From assembly GCF_000143535.2 (NCBI RefSeq), contig NC_037312.1:930001-994000 (forward strand): a stretch of 64,000 nt of DNA, read 5' to 3'. Made by a program: the position numbers and the translations under genes. Numbering within the stretch: position 1 is the first letter of the stretch; each line of letters begins with the position of its first letter. Below, in pieces: positions 1-11,512 of this stretch. The stretch is from Botrytis cinerea B05.10. Its lineage: Eukaryota > Ascomycota > Leotiomycetes > Helotiales > Sclerotiniaceae. The notes under the pieces are model-generated. The model did no database searches, was not told where the DNA came from, and worked only from the letters and a program-made list of their open reading frames with translations.

Positions 1-3000
1 AATCTGTGAGACAACAAATCATAATCATGAGGAAAGAGCTTAGGATTTGAGGAAGACCCAGAATAACGTTGGTAATGATGGGGAGGAATTCGCAAAAGGT
101 TCCCGCGGGAAGAAGGTAGATGATAGTTTTCTTGAGGTTGTCAAAGACTACACGACCATATTTGACGGCTTCGACAACGGCACCGAAAGAATCGAGAAGA
201 ACCATGTCGGCTGCCTCAATGGCAATATCTGAGCCACTTCCGAGAGCGATACCAATGTCGGCAGCCTTTAGAGATGGAGCATCGTTGACTCCGTCACCCG
301 TCATACCTACAATGTTTTCACGTTTTTGAAACTCTGAATTCTTGTTAGTAATATGCAAAATAGTGCATGAACTAAAATTTTGTAACATACCTTTGACGAT
401 GCGTAGCTTTTGCTCAGGAGTAGTACGTGCGAAAACAATCTCGTCATATTGACAAAGTTGATCCCATTGATTATCGTTCAAACTCATCAAATCCGGACCA
501 CTAAGAGTTATCGACCTAGCATCTCCGTGTTTTGAGTCCACATCTTTCTCAGACATAACACCACTTGAAACGCTCTTTGGGGTCTCTATGCCATTCCTGC
601 TGAGTTTCGAAACATCGTGAATCATTTCAGAAGGGGTAGTGATAATGCCACATTCAATAGCAATAGCTTGAGCTGTGAGTTTGAAATCGCCAGTGACCAT
701 AAAGATTCGGATGCCAGCTCTCCTTAGAACCTTTACTACATCTAGGATTTCATCTCTAGGAGGGTCAACGATACCGACAAGTCCCACTAAAGTCAGATCT
801 TTGCCAGCCTGTCGCATGATCTCGGCCTCAAAAGTGTTGTTTTCAGGCCTATGCTGTTTTTGGTGGCCTGGAAGAACTTTTCTTGCAAGTAGAATAACCC
901 TCTTTCCCTGACTTGACCATCTGTTTTTTATCTCTTCGATAGACGACTTCATCTCCGGATTCAACGGGTACACATGTCCATCTTCGCCAACGTATTTAGT
1001 ACAGCGCTCCACTAGAATATCTGGGGCTCCTTTGATAGTCACAAGAAGATCCTCATTTCTCCATTCGGCAAGCTCCTCAGGTGATACTGCAAGTTTCAAG
1101 CCTTCGGGGTCAGATAGCCTCAGAGTTCTGATCATGAATTTGTTCTTGCTGTTGAAAGCTAGTTCGAAAGTCTTTCTCCATAACGTATACAACTGTCGAA
1201 CCTCTCCAAATGTTTCTGATAGACGAAGAACTGCTTGATCTGTCGCATCTCCGGCGATTTTCCTTTCCGCGAGAGGTAGATTGAGCGTAGCAGCATCGAA
1301 CTCGCCAGCATTACATAAGCCTGCAAGGGATCTCAATTGAGCCACAGAATTGGTAGTCTTGCCATTGTGGTTTTGGAATTCGACAGCTTGCTCAGGGGTC
1401 ATTGTTTTTTCTGCAATTGAGCATTCGGTTGCAAACATCTTATTCTGATGAAACAATTAGCCGGGAAATCAATAATGGTATCAGAAACGAGTGCCCTAAT
1501 GTTACCTTTGTTAAAGTTCCGGTCTTATCCGAGCAAATGACTGATACAGCTCCCAATGTTTCAACAGTCTTTAAGGATTTGCATAAAACTTGGTTGCTCT
1601 TCATGATATTCGCAGTAATGGTCAGGGAAGCAGTTAGTGCGATGGGCAAACCCTCAGGAATAAATGCAACCGCCACTGTCACAATGTCTGCAGTAAAAAT
1701 TCCCTTAGCCAAAGATTCTTTCTAGTTTCCAGTGATGTGTCAGATAAGTAAGAGAAAGAAAAGTTACGTACCAATAATCAATCCGGCAGTAGAAATCCAG
1801 TCAGGGTGAGAGTGTCGTAACCATGCAGACCAACAAACAATGACGACTATGTTAAAGAATATCATGATGGAACAAATAATTATGATAAACCTCAAGATCT
1901 CCTTTTGCAGTGTCGTCATGCCTGTCTTCGGCGTATTGGTCAATTTAGCAATCTTTCCGAAGACCGTCTTATCTCCCGTGCTCACAGTGACTCCTATAGC
2001 GCTTCCAGAGATGCAATGAGTTCCCTGCATACCAATGTTTTGTGTTTCCAGATAATTGAGATCTGTGTTTTCGATTGAACCGGCAATAGGTTGTGATTCA
2101 CCGGTCAAGATGGAGCGATCAAATTTAGCATCGGATGAAATCTCAACAAACCGAACATCTGCAGGGAGCTTGTTACCTGCCCTTATGTAAAGTATGTCAC
2201 CGGGAACTAGATCAACTGCGGCAAGTTCTACGCGATTGCCATTGCGGAGGACAAAGCAGTCGTCGGGAAGCATACCGGAGATAGATGCCATCGTCCGAGA
2301 TGACGACCAATCTTGCCATGCATTGAATAGGGCTTGGATGACGAAGACAGCATAGAGGACAATTGCAAGAGCAAGATTAGCCTGTGCCGGATTTGGTTTT
2401 CCTAATGGTTCATAGGTGATGGTGACCAAAATACCACCAATCAGCAACACGGATCCAAATCCACCGAACAGATATCCGAAGACTAAATAAAAAGGATTAG
2501 AGTAGGTTCCAAAAAAATGAGAGCATTAATGAGTCGCTGATAGATATGAAACTAAGCCTACCCCTCGAGAACAAATTTGAAGGTGGTTTCGAAGGCATGT
2601 TCTTTCCAAACTCTTTTGTCTTAACCTCAACCTGTTCTTTCAAGAGACCTTGAGCAAGTGATGTCTCCAACCGATTTACAACATCGTCTGTCGACAAAAT
2701 ATGCCACTCCAAATCACCAAGCTCAGCTGCAGCACCCTTCTTTGCACGATCTGCATCGATCCGCTGTTTTTCTTTAGTTTCCTCAATGGCAAAAGAAACT
2801 GTGCGGTAAGTAATTGGCAGAGCAGTTGCTGGATCGATGGAAACTCTGCGGCGCCTTGAGCTCGTAGCTGATAGCTGCGAGCTGTTTGTGGCTGTCCGAG
2901 TCATTCTAGGGAGTGTATTTATTTGTCTGCCCGCCTCTTCATCTTGTGCGCCGAATCTGATTCGAGCTTCAGGTCTAGGTTGGACGTGAAATATTTCATC

Positions 3001-3042
3001 GTCGCGATCCCCGAGTGAGGTAGGCGTGGATTTTTCGTCCAT
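1..3042 (-). CDS. P-type cation-transporting ATPase, Na+/K+-ATPase alpha-like, 3' end missing
   Basis: Membrane ion pump that forms a phospho-aspartate intermediate. Exons read as 3042-2562, 2482-1772, 1717-1506, 1438-391 and 333-1, all in phase, giving about 928 residues before the left edge cuts the gene inside the C-terminal membrane domain. In order: a basic, Ser-rich N-terminus, a cation-ATPase N-terminal domain (WHILS...), actuator motif TGES, membrane helix 4 with PEGLP, phosphorylation site DKTGTLT, nucleotide-binding KGAPD, then VTGD and GDGVNDAP. The spacing and N-terminus fit group IIC (Na,K/H,K alpha-like) better than ENA or PMR1 pumps. The start is the first real ATG; an upstream TTG in the same frame is ignored. 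The last visible residues (MICCLTD) lie in helix 6. The transported ion cannot be set from sequence. Family call is firm, ion specificity is not. Confidence 0.88.
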
Positions 3043-5175
3043 GTTGTTGTCCGTCAAAGTGTTGTAGTGGCGGTCTTAAAGGAAGCAGCTAACCGAAGGC
3101 TTCGCAGACGTGTTGTTATTAGAGGAATGTCTTGCGAATGAAAAACTGGCACTTGAGTTGGCAAGGAAGTGCAGCTGTCTAACAAAAGAGCTCCCGGAGT
3201 CGTACCACTTAGCACAGCCGTTCAACGACAAGAGAAGTGAATATGGAGAGAAAGATGAAAAGGATCAATGCTGCCAGGAATTGGAACAGTTTGGGGACAT
3301 CAAATAATGTAGGCAACGACTTCGAATGATTTGAACTTTTGAGGAAGGTCAACAACTTTAAGCAAAGCAGAAGAGCAAGTACTAGATGAACGGCTTAAGA
3401 GACACAGCAACAAACAAGCTCGAGTAGGTATGGCAAGCAGACGGGGCAGTGCCAGAATTTTCTTTGGTTTCCACAAGAATAGTCAATGGATACAGAGCTA
3501 CCTTGTCCCAATTTTTTATATGGAAAAAATGAATTGTCCTACCAGAAGTTGTGGCGTAAGCGTGGGAGCATATCCAAATTTCCTGGTTGCGATATATATC
3601 CCGCGGAACAATTTCGCAACTCATGAGAGTGGCATAGGTGGGTGGGTAGTAGCACAAGTTGTTTCCGTCATACATCTACCTACACATAATACAAATTCAC
3701 TTGCATTCCAGAAGCCAAAGCCGAATCTGGTTTAGATCTGTAACCAGGAGGCGCATCTGGAAGCCTGTCAATTTTGACATCAACGTAATAAAATTAGAAC
3801 CACCCATGCAAGTGGTAGCCAGTCTCTGCATTTTAGACGGTGTATCAAATCGCTCATACAAAAATTGACTTCATTCATTGTCGAGTTGATATAAATGTGG
3901 TCTTTGTGGTGAAAATTCGATCCAACTCCGCTGGTCAACGGTAGGTTAGCTGCGAAAATGATGTCTGGAAAATAAATCCCTCATGGAGCGAACAGGGCCT
4001 CCTTGCTCGAATGATTGTTTGATACATCGAGAAACTCGATTGGTTGCTTTGATTGTATGGTATAAAAGATACTGCCCATGTTAATGTTGTACGACACACT
4101 GAGATTTGTATTTGAAGTTCTTGAAAGATATATCAAGTTGTGTAGTAATCATTGGAGATACATCTAAAAACAGCTGTTGAGAAGGACGTTTGCGGGGGGG
4201 GGGGGCGCTTTCCCTTGTTGTTCGCTTCCAAACCAAGCTTTTTGAAAGAGCACGTTTTAAGCTCGAGCACATTGCTGGGGCTCTGGGTTGGCACGGTCGC
4301 CGAGCAGATTCCATGGGGTGGAATGATAACAATAAGTTGTAAATACCATATCAAGGGCAAAGCAGGTTGTCATATCAAATCCCATGTGCTAGGTTCTTGA
4401 TACATAAGTAGTCCTCGTTTTTGGCACTGCACTCTCCTCCCACATCTAACAAGTCGTAAATCCCCTAATGCTATCGGAGCATTGAATTGACCAATTGACC
4501 AATTGACTAATCAAACAGTCAAGCTTTCGTTATCATAATACCCCATAGACTGGCTCCAAATAGGACACGGGACGTGAAAGTCGAAAATATCTAGCTGAGA
4601 GAATAACGCAGGACCAAAACAAGTGAAACAATTTTCCACAGCGAGGTGCTCCTTTTTTTTTTTTTTTTTTTTTTTTTTTGGAAAAAATTCTTCAAAAGTC
4701 TTGTTGGTCCATGTCCAATGGTCTCTATCTTATCAATCTTTGGCAACTCGAGCGTTTTCGACGAATTCCCTATTAAAATTAAAGATATAGCGCAGAACAA
4801 GTTGTTGAAATTGTCTGGTGCGAGTTCGTTCGTTCTCGCGTGTTCCCACAGAAGCGCTTCACGATGTACTACCACTCCAGGTACAGCCAGCGTGGGAAAT
4901 TCTACGTTTGTAGTAATTCCTAATCTCCGTTTTGAGGTACAGCATCAAGTATAACCCGGAGTCTTACGAACAGCCTCGCGTAAGATGTCAAGTTACTCCT
5001 GGTTTCATTTCCGTCCATGTTTCGTAAGGCTGGATCTTGGCTACAATTCTGATAATGGTCATGTTACCAAAGATTTGTTACGAGCTCTAAAAGCTACCAA
5101 TTTTTCATCTGTTGGCCTGGCGTGGGGGTTGGAGATCTGCGTCATTTATGCCTGTGGGCACAGCATTGCTGCCAT
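3043..5175. other. Intergenic, ATPase promoter side and 3' side of the tRNA isopentenyltransferase gene
   Basis: No supportable gene. The short open frames here lack ATG starts, splice-linked partners or recognisable domains. It contains a 12-base G run (4194-4205), a three-copy 8-base tandem of AATTGACC (4485-4508) and a 27-base T run (4653-4679). Confidence 0.6.
4653..4679. repeat. Poly(T) homopolymer, 27 bases
   Basis: An uninterrupted run of 27 T bases in the intergenic stretch. On the minus strand it would be a poly(A) tract, so it could be the tail of an old retro-copy or simple slippage. No retroelement coding sequence was recognised beside it. Confidence 0.9.
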
Positions 5176-6681
5176 TCAAGTAGCAAATGATGATGTGCTA
5201 CCACCCTTTTCGCTATTATGACAGGACCTACCACCCACCCCATTTTTTTGCAACTTCTTTACCATTCGTCGATGGGCGCGGGTTGTAGAATGCACTTGCC
5301 ATTGACCTTCTGTCATAACGACGATGTGACATATTTCACATTTCTTTGGCACCCAACGGGCTTTGCTCTGGGAGTGCTGCAAGGGTTTTTCGGGATTTAG
5401 AAATTCTCCAGCTAGGGTTGACATTTCACTTGGTGATGGCAGCTTGCTGCCAAGAAGAAATTCTTGGGTAACACCAATAGCAGCCTCTGACACATTCTCC
5501 AACCATGATGATACATCTGTACCATCGAGGAGATATAATCTATCGAGGGCGTTCATTTGAACAAGACTCGGTATCAATTTCAGACTGATCCATCGAATTT
5601 GCCTCTTCGCATATTGTCGGGTGGCTGCCTTCATTTTTTCGAGCGAATCATCACGGAGGGCACCTAGCTTTTTTGGATCTCTGTCCTCCTGCTCAAGAGC
5701 GCGTAGATACAGCTCAAATTCCTTCCAGCCTATAGAGGCCCATATTCCACGAGAAAGATCAAGATCAACACCACCACGAATGTATTCTTGGCGAATTCTC
5801 TCCATAGACTTGACCTCATCCAATAGGCCAACATCAATCATCTTATCGACTCTTTTGTCAAGCCTTGATTTGAGAATATCTGATTTAGCATGAACCCAAA
5901 ATAGCAATGGTGAGCCTATGTTAAATGCGTCTGGATAATCCGAGTTACCGTCCGAGGTTGCTTGGGCCATGGCTTTGGTCTCTCGCTGCTCCTTATAGAT
6001 ATCGGAGGCTTTCTTTCCACTTGTTAAGAATATTTGCAGCGATGTTTGAATCTTGCGTCGGTCATTGGGATGCCACTGCGCAGCCATGATGGGATCAACT
6101 TCCCTCAATCGATCCAGTATTTGTTCTGTGGGTGCATCGAGTATTGGAAATCGTTTGGATATCTCTTCTATGGAGAGCTGTTCATTATCCTGCCCTTCCC
6201 CGGAACTTTTCCCGGAGGCGGAGGAAACGAGCTCATGTTCAAATAGAAGAGACTGTGTATAGTAATGCGTTCCGCCTACTACAATGGGTATCCGTCCCCT
6301 GGACCGAATTTCTTGGATTATCTGGCTTGCTCGATCCTTGAATGTCCCTACCGTCCATGTTTCCGCATCCAGGGGAATAAATCCTAGCAAGTGGTGTGGA
6401 ATACCATTTTGTTCCTCGACAGTGACCTTGTTTGTAATGATAGGTAAACCTTCATACATTTGCACAGCATCGCCATTTATTATTTCGCCATTAAATCGTT
6501 TTGCGAGGTCGATAGCCAACTGTAGAATAATTAATCAGCCATCGTTCTTAATGTCTGCTTCCAAACCCACTTGTGATTTTCCAGTACCAGTCGCACCGAG
6601 AACAAATATCAAAGGATTCTTAGGAACTGCGCGAGCCATTGTTAATAGCTTCCTATATTTGTTGTGTATTTGACGTAGCAT
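5176..6681 (-). CDS. MOD5: tRNA dimethylallyltransferase (tRNA isopentenyltransferase, MiaA/Mod5 family)
   Basis: Transfers a dimethylallyl group to N6 of A37 in tRNAs that read UNN codons. Exons are 6681-6571 and 6519-5176, around a 51-nt intron that splits the P-loop region. The long form is 484 residues. The P-loop GATGTGKS lies at residues 29-36, followed by the family signatures GEIINGDAVQMY, PHHLLGF, VVGGTHYY and WHPNDRRKI. A C-terminal C2H2 zinc finger (KCEIC...H...H) is typical of eukaryotic members. Two in-frame AUGs, at 6681 and 6639, are 14 codons apart. The extra residues MLRQIHNKYRKLLT are basic and lack acidic residues, as expected of a mitochondrial presequence, while the second AUG has the better context (A at -3, G at +4). 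Yeast MOD5 makes mitochondrial and cytosolic/nuclear forms in the same way. Confidence 0.93.
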
Positions 6682-7033
6682 ATTAACGAGTGATGGCACT
6701 GGGTACAGCCAAAATAATTTGGTATTCTTGTTAGTGGGGTCAGCCTTGTCAGCCTAGCCTGCAAGGCTACACTTACATTCGAAACTAATTGCCTGCTAAG
6801 AGCCTTTTAAAATGCTTAGGTATTGGACTTGAAAGTTGTGAGACCAAGATGCTCATCTGGAGCTGGTATATGCATACGTAGTTGACAAAGAAACGAAAAT
6901 TGTAAAGTATGGTAAGATAATTGGATGTGAATCAATTCGATTGACTGTCGAAAGGTCTTCTAGACCATACCTGTAAATGCTCAATATGCAGTCCTGAACA
7001 CCTTGCTAAGAATATCTAACAGCTGAAAATCCC
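6682..7033. other. Intergenic between the isopentenyltransferase 5' end and the ORC2 3' end
   Basis: About 350 bases holding the promoter side of the tRNA isopentenyltransferase gene and the 3' flank of ORC2. No gene or clear motif seen. Confidence 0.6.
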
Positions 7034-8879
7034 TTATGATACAATATCCTCAAGGATATTTTCTAATTCCTCCTTTCTAAAGGGTACAAATAGCACTTCT
7101 GTCCCTAGAGCATCTTTTCTACTCTCTATCATTTGGTGATCATGAAATCTAAGCAAGGATTAGCTATCATCAGAAATCGATATGACGAATATAAACTTAC
7201 TCTTTCAACAACGTTCTGAAATTCATCTCATTACTGCAAATGAACTCCTCAACAGCTTTCTGGTATAACACCCTGTATTCCACACCAGGCTCACTTTTCC
7301 TACCAGTAGCTCCATGTACGCCATCTTCATCGTCATCATTATGCTCGCCTACAAGATTTTCATCCATAGCTGCAAGTTGTTCCCCTACCAAGACCCTGAA
7401 AAGATTCTTTGCGTTTTCAGGCAAACTCTTGAGCACAAAGCTTACACCTCCTTTACCTCCCACTTTGCGTCCGCTCCTCCCCAGAAGTTCATGTACTTCA
7501 TCTACAACGTCAACTTCTACTGTGTAAGGTAGAAAAGTTGTACAATCGTGAAATATAAAGTTGAAAGCTGAGCGAAGTGAACTATCCCAAAGCAAATGGA
7601 AGGAAGGGTGATCTACAGATACAACTAAATGTACCTGCGGGTGAGAACTCAAGCGCGAAAGTATCGTTTGGGATGCAGGGCGACGTAGAGCAGACCCATC
7701 GAGAGAATGGATTATGAGAGTCACATGTTGAGTTTTGTCTTCATCAAGTATATTCGTGAGGTTTTCAAGCATCTCTGCGGGCTGTGAACCTATTTTTGTG
7801 CCATGACCAGATATAGAACAGGCTATTGTATTCAAAAGATCTCGAATTGTGAGGTTTTGTACATAACCATTCACCACTACTATTCTCTCCTGGGAATGGT
7901 CAGTCATCGTGTTGTAGATATGTTCAGCAAATTTGAGAAGAAGAGATCTTTTTGAACCCCAACCATAGACACAAATATTGAAGTCCTGACCGAGCTCAAA
8001 TTGCCATTGGTTGAAAGATTTGGCATGCACATCTTGTAGAAAGTTCATATCGTCTTCGTGTTGATCTTTGTAGTTCCGGGCAAGACTAAAATATTCTTCG
8101 TGGTCGAGTAACGCCAAAGACGATAGATTAGAATTCGCAGTTTTGGACCTTCCCGGCCTATTTTGAGAAAAGTATAATTCGTGAGGTGTAAGATCCTGAG
8201 GTGGTGTCAGTGATCTTTGCCGAGCCTTTGCTCCCTTTAATTGCCCTCGTCCACGCTTGGAAGGAGTAGATGGTTCGCGTATATCTTCAGATACACGAAT
8301 TGTATCGCCATTGCCTATTTCAACTCCGCCATCTTCATCTGAATCGTATATCTGGTTCGCAATGTCCTCTTCCTCATCATCATTATCGCTATTGAGGCCT
8401 AATACGGTACGTTCAATGAGGGTTCTAGTACTCTTCCTTCTGGCCGATCGATCAATGTTGCGTCGAAGGCGTGGAGTTTCATCTGTCCCAGTTATACCTT
8501 TGACCTTGATAGGCGTTGCGAATAATTTGTCGCCATGCCGTAAAGACTTGGGAGTAGATTGATTCTGAGCTTTGATCGGGCTTAAGGTAGGACGACTCGG
8601 TGACCCATCAGCCTTCGACTGCGATTCTGGTAGTGTAGCATTATTGTTGTTTAGATTTGTCTCTTTGTCCTCCTCAGAATCTTCTGAGCCGATGATGTTC
8701 TCTTCTTCCACTATAGGTGACCGACTTCGTTCACTTGCAATATTGCTGTTTGAAGGAACACCGTCCTCGGATTGGTGGTGTACTTCTGTCGATATTCGAT
8801 TACTTGATCGAGTTCGTTTCACATGAAGGTCTTTGTTGCCTCTTGTTATTTCCTTCTCGTCTTGTTGTTTTCTTTTCAT
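7034..8879 (-). CDS. ORC2: Origin recognition complex subunit 2
   Basis: Subunit of the six-protein complex that marks replication origins and loads MCM helicase in the nucleus. Exons are 8879-7201 and 7148-7034 with a 52-nt intron, giving 597 residues. The first 230 residues are low-complexity, rich in K/R/S/D/E with SP and TP sites, as expected for the disordered, CDK-regulated N-terminus. From about residue 245 the conserved Orc2 domain begins (LDHEEYFSLARNY), with the degenerate AAA+ part around FNICVYGWGSKR. The winged-helix C-terminus includes KEFHDHQMIESRKDAL, which is rebuilt across the intron. The gene is divergent from the Cut12 gene, with 391 bases between the start codons. Confidence 0.95.
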
Positions 8880-9270
8880 CGCGAGTTTGAAGGTATTATG
8901 TCTATCCGGACAAGCATTTGAATGGGGACAACTTATATGTTAATTGAGGAATTCGTTACCTTGAAATAGTCTTAAATTATCAATTGCCCAATTAGATTTT
9001 AAGGACATCAGTGAATTCCATGCCAAAGCAAGGCTTAAACGCGGGGAATCGCGGTTGCGGCTGTGGTTGCTTAGCACATTCGCGTCCGATCTAATCCTTG
9101 TAAGTAAACAAAAAGGGTTCAGGCACTAATTGTACTTTCCAAAGCAAGCTTATGGATGTACTATATGGATTTGTTCAACAGTTTTGATAACCAAGTCCTC
9201 GAATTGTTAACTGGTGGACAATCTATTGGCCTTGATTGTTTATTAACTCTTCGCAGTCTGCTACCTTAAT
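8880..9270. promoter_or_regulatory. Shared divergent promoter of ORC2 and Cut12 with two ACGCG cores
   Basis: A 391-base region between two divergent start codons. It contains ACGCG on the plus strand at 9039-9043 and its complement CGCGT at 9081-9085. ACGCG is the core of the MluI cell-cycle box bound by MBF-type factors in ascomycete yeasts. Both flanking genes act around S phase and mitosis, so shared cell-cycle control is a reasonable inference. The core is only five bases and could occur by chance. Confidence 0.45.
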
Positions 9271-11512
9271 ATGCTCAACTGGTGGTTAGGACGGCCAGAT
9301 GGTGCCGAGCGTGTTGCAGGTATAAACTCATCACAACTTACCTAAGTATCTAGAAGATATAAAATGCTTACACTTTATAGGCGCAGACCCTGATATAGAT
9401 GCACCGGAGACTCCAGCTCCAGTCTTTGCTGCTCGCGCACTCAAAAGTGCCTTCTTCGGCACACCTGGCCTGCCTCAAGACGATACGCTATATGGGCTTG
9501 AAAAGGAGGACGATCTAACAACGGGCAGAGATAATCGGCTGCCACATTATCTATCAGCTTCTCCAACAAAACCACCAGGAATATTAATGACTCCTGGAGC
9601 TGCGGCGACTCGAAGAAAGACTGTATCTTTCGGATCAGATGTTGATGATAATGAAGGAAAGGACAGACCACAAAAGATTGTTGGTAGGGCACCAACTCCA
9701 GGAAAAGCCCTCACTTCATGGATCGCCCAACCGGAAGAACTATCACAGCCAATTAGAAAGACCTCACTTCTGAAGACCTTGGAAGACTCTCGTGGATCGG
9801 ACAGTGCATCCAAAAAGCGCAATCAATTTTCTACCACCCCTTCAACATTACCAAATTTCACTTTGGCCAAGGAGAAGAATGTAAAGACACAAAATGATGC
9901 GAAGGAATTAAAAAATCCACGATCGAAAGGTGTACAGCCAGCGAAAGAATCAATGTCTGGAGTCGACAGTGATGCAGATATTACGGTTGACATCAACGAT
10001 CCTCGATCCCAGTCTGGCAAATTCTGGAAATCTGAATTCCAAAAATACCACGATGAGGCACAGACCCAGATGAAGAAGTTGGTAGGGTACAAGCAGCTCG
10101 CAAAGTCTTATGCGAAGAAAAAAGATGCAGAAGCTCTCGATCTCGCAGAAAAATTGAAGGAAGAGCAAGCCAAAGTTGCTACAATGGAAAATAATATCAC
10201 TGAGCTAATGTCGCAGATAGCAGCAGATGGGAAGAGTAAAGGGGATTCTTCACCGGCACTTATGAGGGAACTTGCTCGTCAGACTGCTTTGGCTTTTCAA
10301 TATCGTGTCCAAGTTGAAGAATTTCGCAAAGCTATGGAAGGGGATGGAAGTCTTGCGGCAGCTGTCCCAAAGACTGAATTGAGGAATGCAAAGAACGAGC
10401 CCAGAGACACGACCTCAATCCAAAACGAATTAGAGCAAGCCTTACAAGCTTTAGCCGCCGCCGATAGAACTGTTTCTAAGCTACAAGCGGAAAACAATAA
10501 GCTTTCACAAGATTTGTTGCATTCTGACCTGCGGTTTGAGACGCACACAGAAAGCTGGGAGAAGCGTTTGAAGCTTGTAGAAGGACAACGCCAAAAGAAA
10601 GAAGACCGCTTAAAGGCTCTCCAGAAAGATTACGATCACATGAAGCAAACGGCAAAGAGTTCAAGGCGCGACGCAGAGCAGCTTTTGAGAAAGCGCCATG
10701 ATCAAGTAGTGGAACTAAAGAAAAGAATCGCATCATTGAAGGGCGAATACTCAACTACAACTGATTTGGAACAGGCTCTTCACATCAAGTCCATCGAATA
10801 CGATACGATGGTCGATGCATACGAGAAGGAGATAGCCAAATTGAGAGAACTTGTTCGTGGTTCGACCTATGACGAAGTAACAGCAGAGTCGGGCTATGAT
10901 TTGTTCCGAACCAGAAGCCATCCAACTGAGAAGTCGCATGCTTTCACAAGCAATATTCCAGTCTTGAGTCATTCTATTGCACGGCCGTCCAAAACAGTTG
11001 CCTCATCTAAATCTACAAATTTTGAAGCGCCCACTGAACTCACACAACGATCGTCACATGCAGCCTTATCTGAGATTACTAATCTTGCATCTACGGAACA
11101 ATATGCTTTCCAGAAATCGAAGAAGGTTGATTACACTCCAGTCGCCAATCGATATGCGGATCTCTCCCTTGATTCACCAAACGTAAACTTGCAAGCCGAA
11201 GACCTATCCTTGCCCCTTCTTCGTACACGGACCAGTCGCGAGAGGTGTCTAGACAGCCCTAGACCAAAGATTTATAACATTCCCTCAAGTCCTCCTAAAG
11301 CTACAGTATCTCGATCCAGAGCTGTTGATCTGTTGAAGTCAAATAATGAACGTGGGGTACCTCGTCTGACCACTATTGCTTCGAGCCGAAGATCTAGTCC
11401 ATCAAAGTGTGCCTTGCCTCCAGATAGAGTTGCCGCTGCCAAAGCAAGGCTAGCCCTAAAGAATGCTGAGAAAAGAAGAGCTCAAGGATTAGGGGCTAAT
11501 AGCATTCGATAA
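9271..11512 (+). CDS. cut12: Spindle pole body-associated protein, Cut12 family
   Basis: Structural and regulatory component of the spindle pole body, known in fission yeast to promote mitotic commitment through Polo kinase. Exons are 9271-9319 and 9381-11512, giving 726 residues. The small first exon encodes MLNWWLGRPDGAERVAG and joins in phase to ETPAPVFAARALKSAFFGTP, the conserved Cut12 N-terminal block. A conserved region around SGKFWKSEFQKYHDEAQTQM leads into a long coiled coil, roughly residues 195-460, rich in E/K/Q/L heptads. The C-terminal third is basic and Ser/Pro-rich with many potential CDK sites. The family call rests on the N-terminal block plus the FWKSEFQKY region. Function in this organism is inferred from the family. 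Confidence 0.85.

Noticed and set aside
3110..3307. 65-codon plus frame with helical, charged composition upstream of the ATPase gene
   Set aside because: It begins with TTG rather than ATG, has no splice partner and lies in the probable promoter region.
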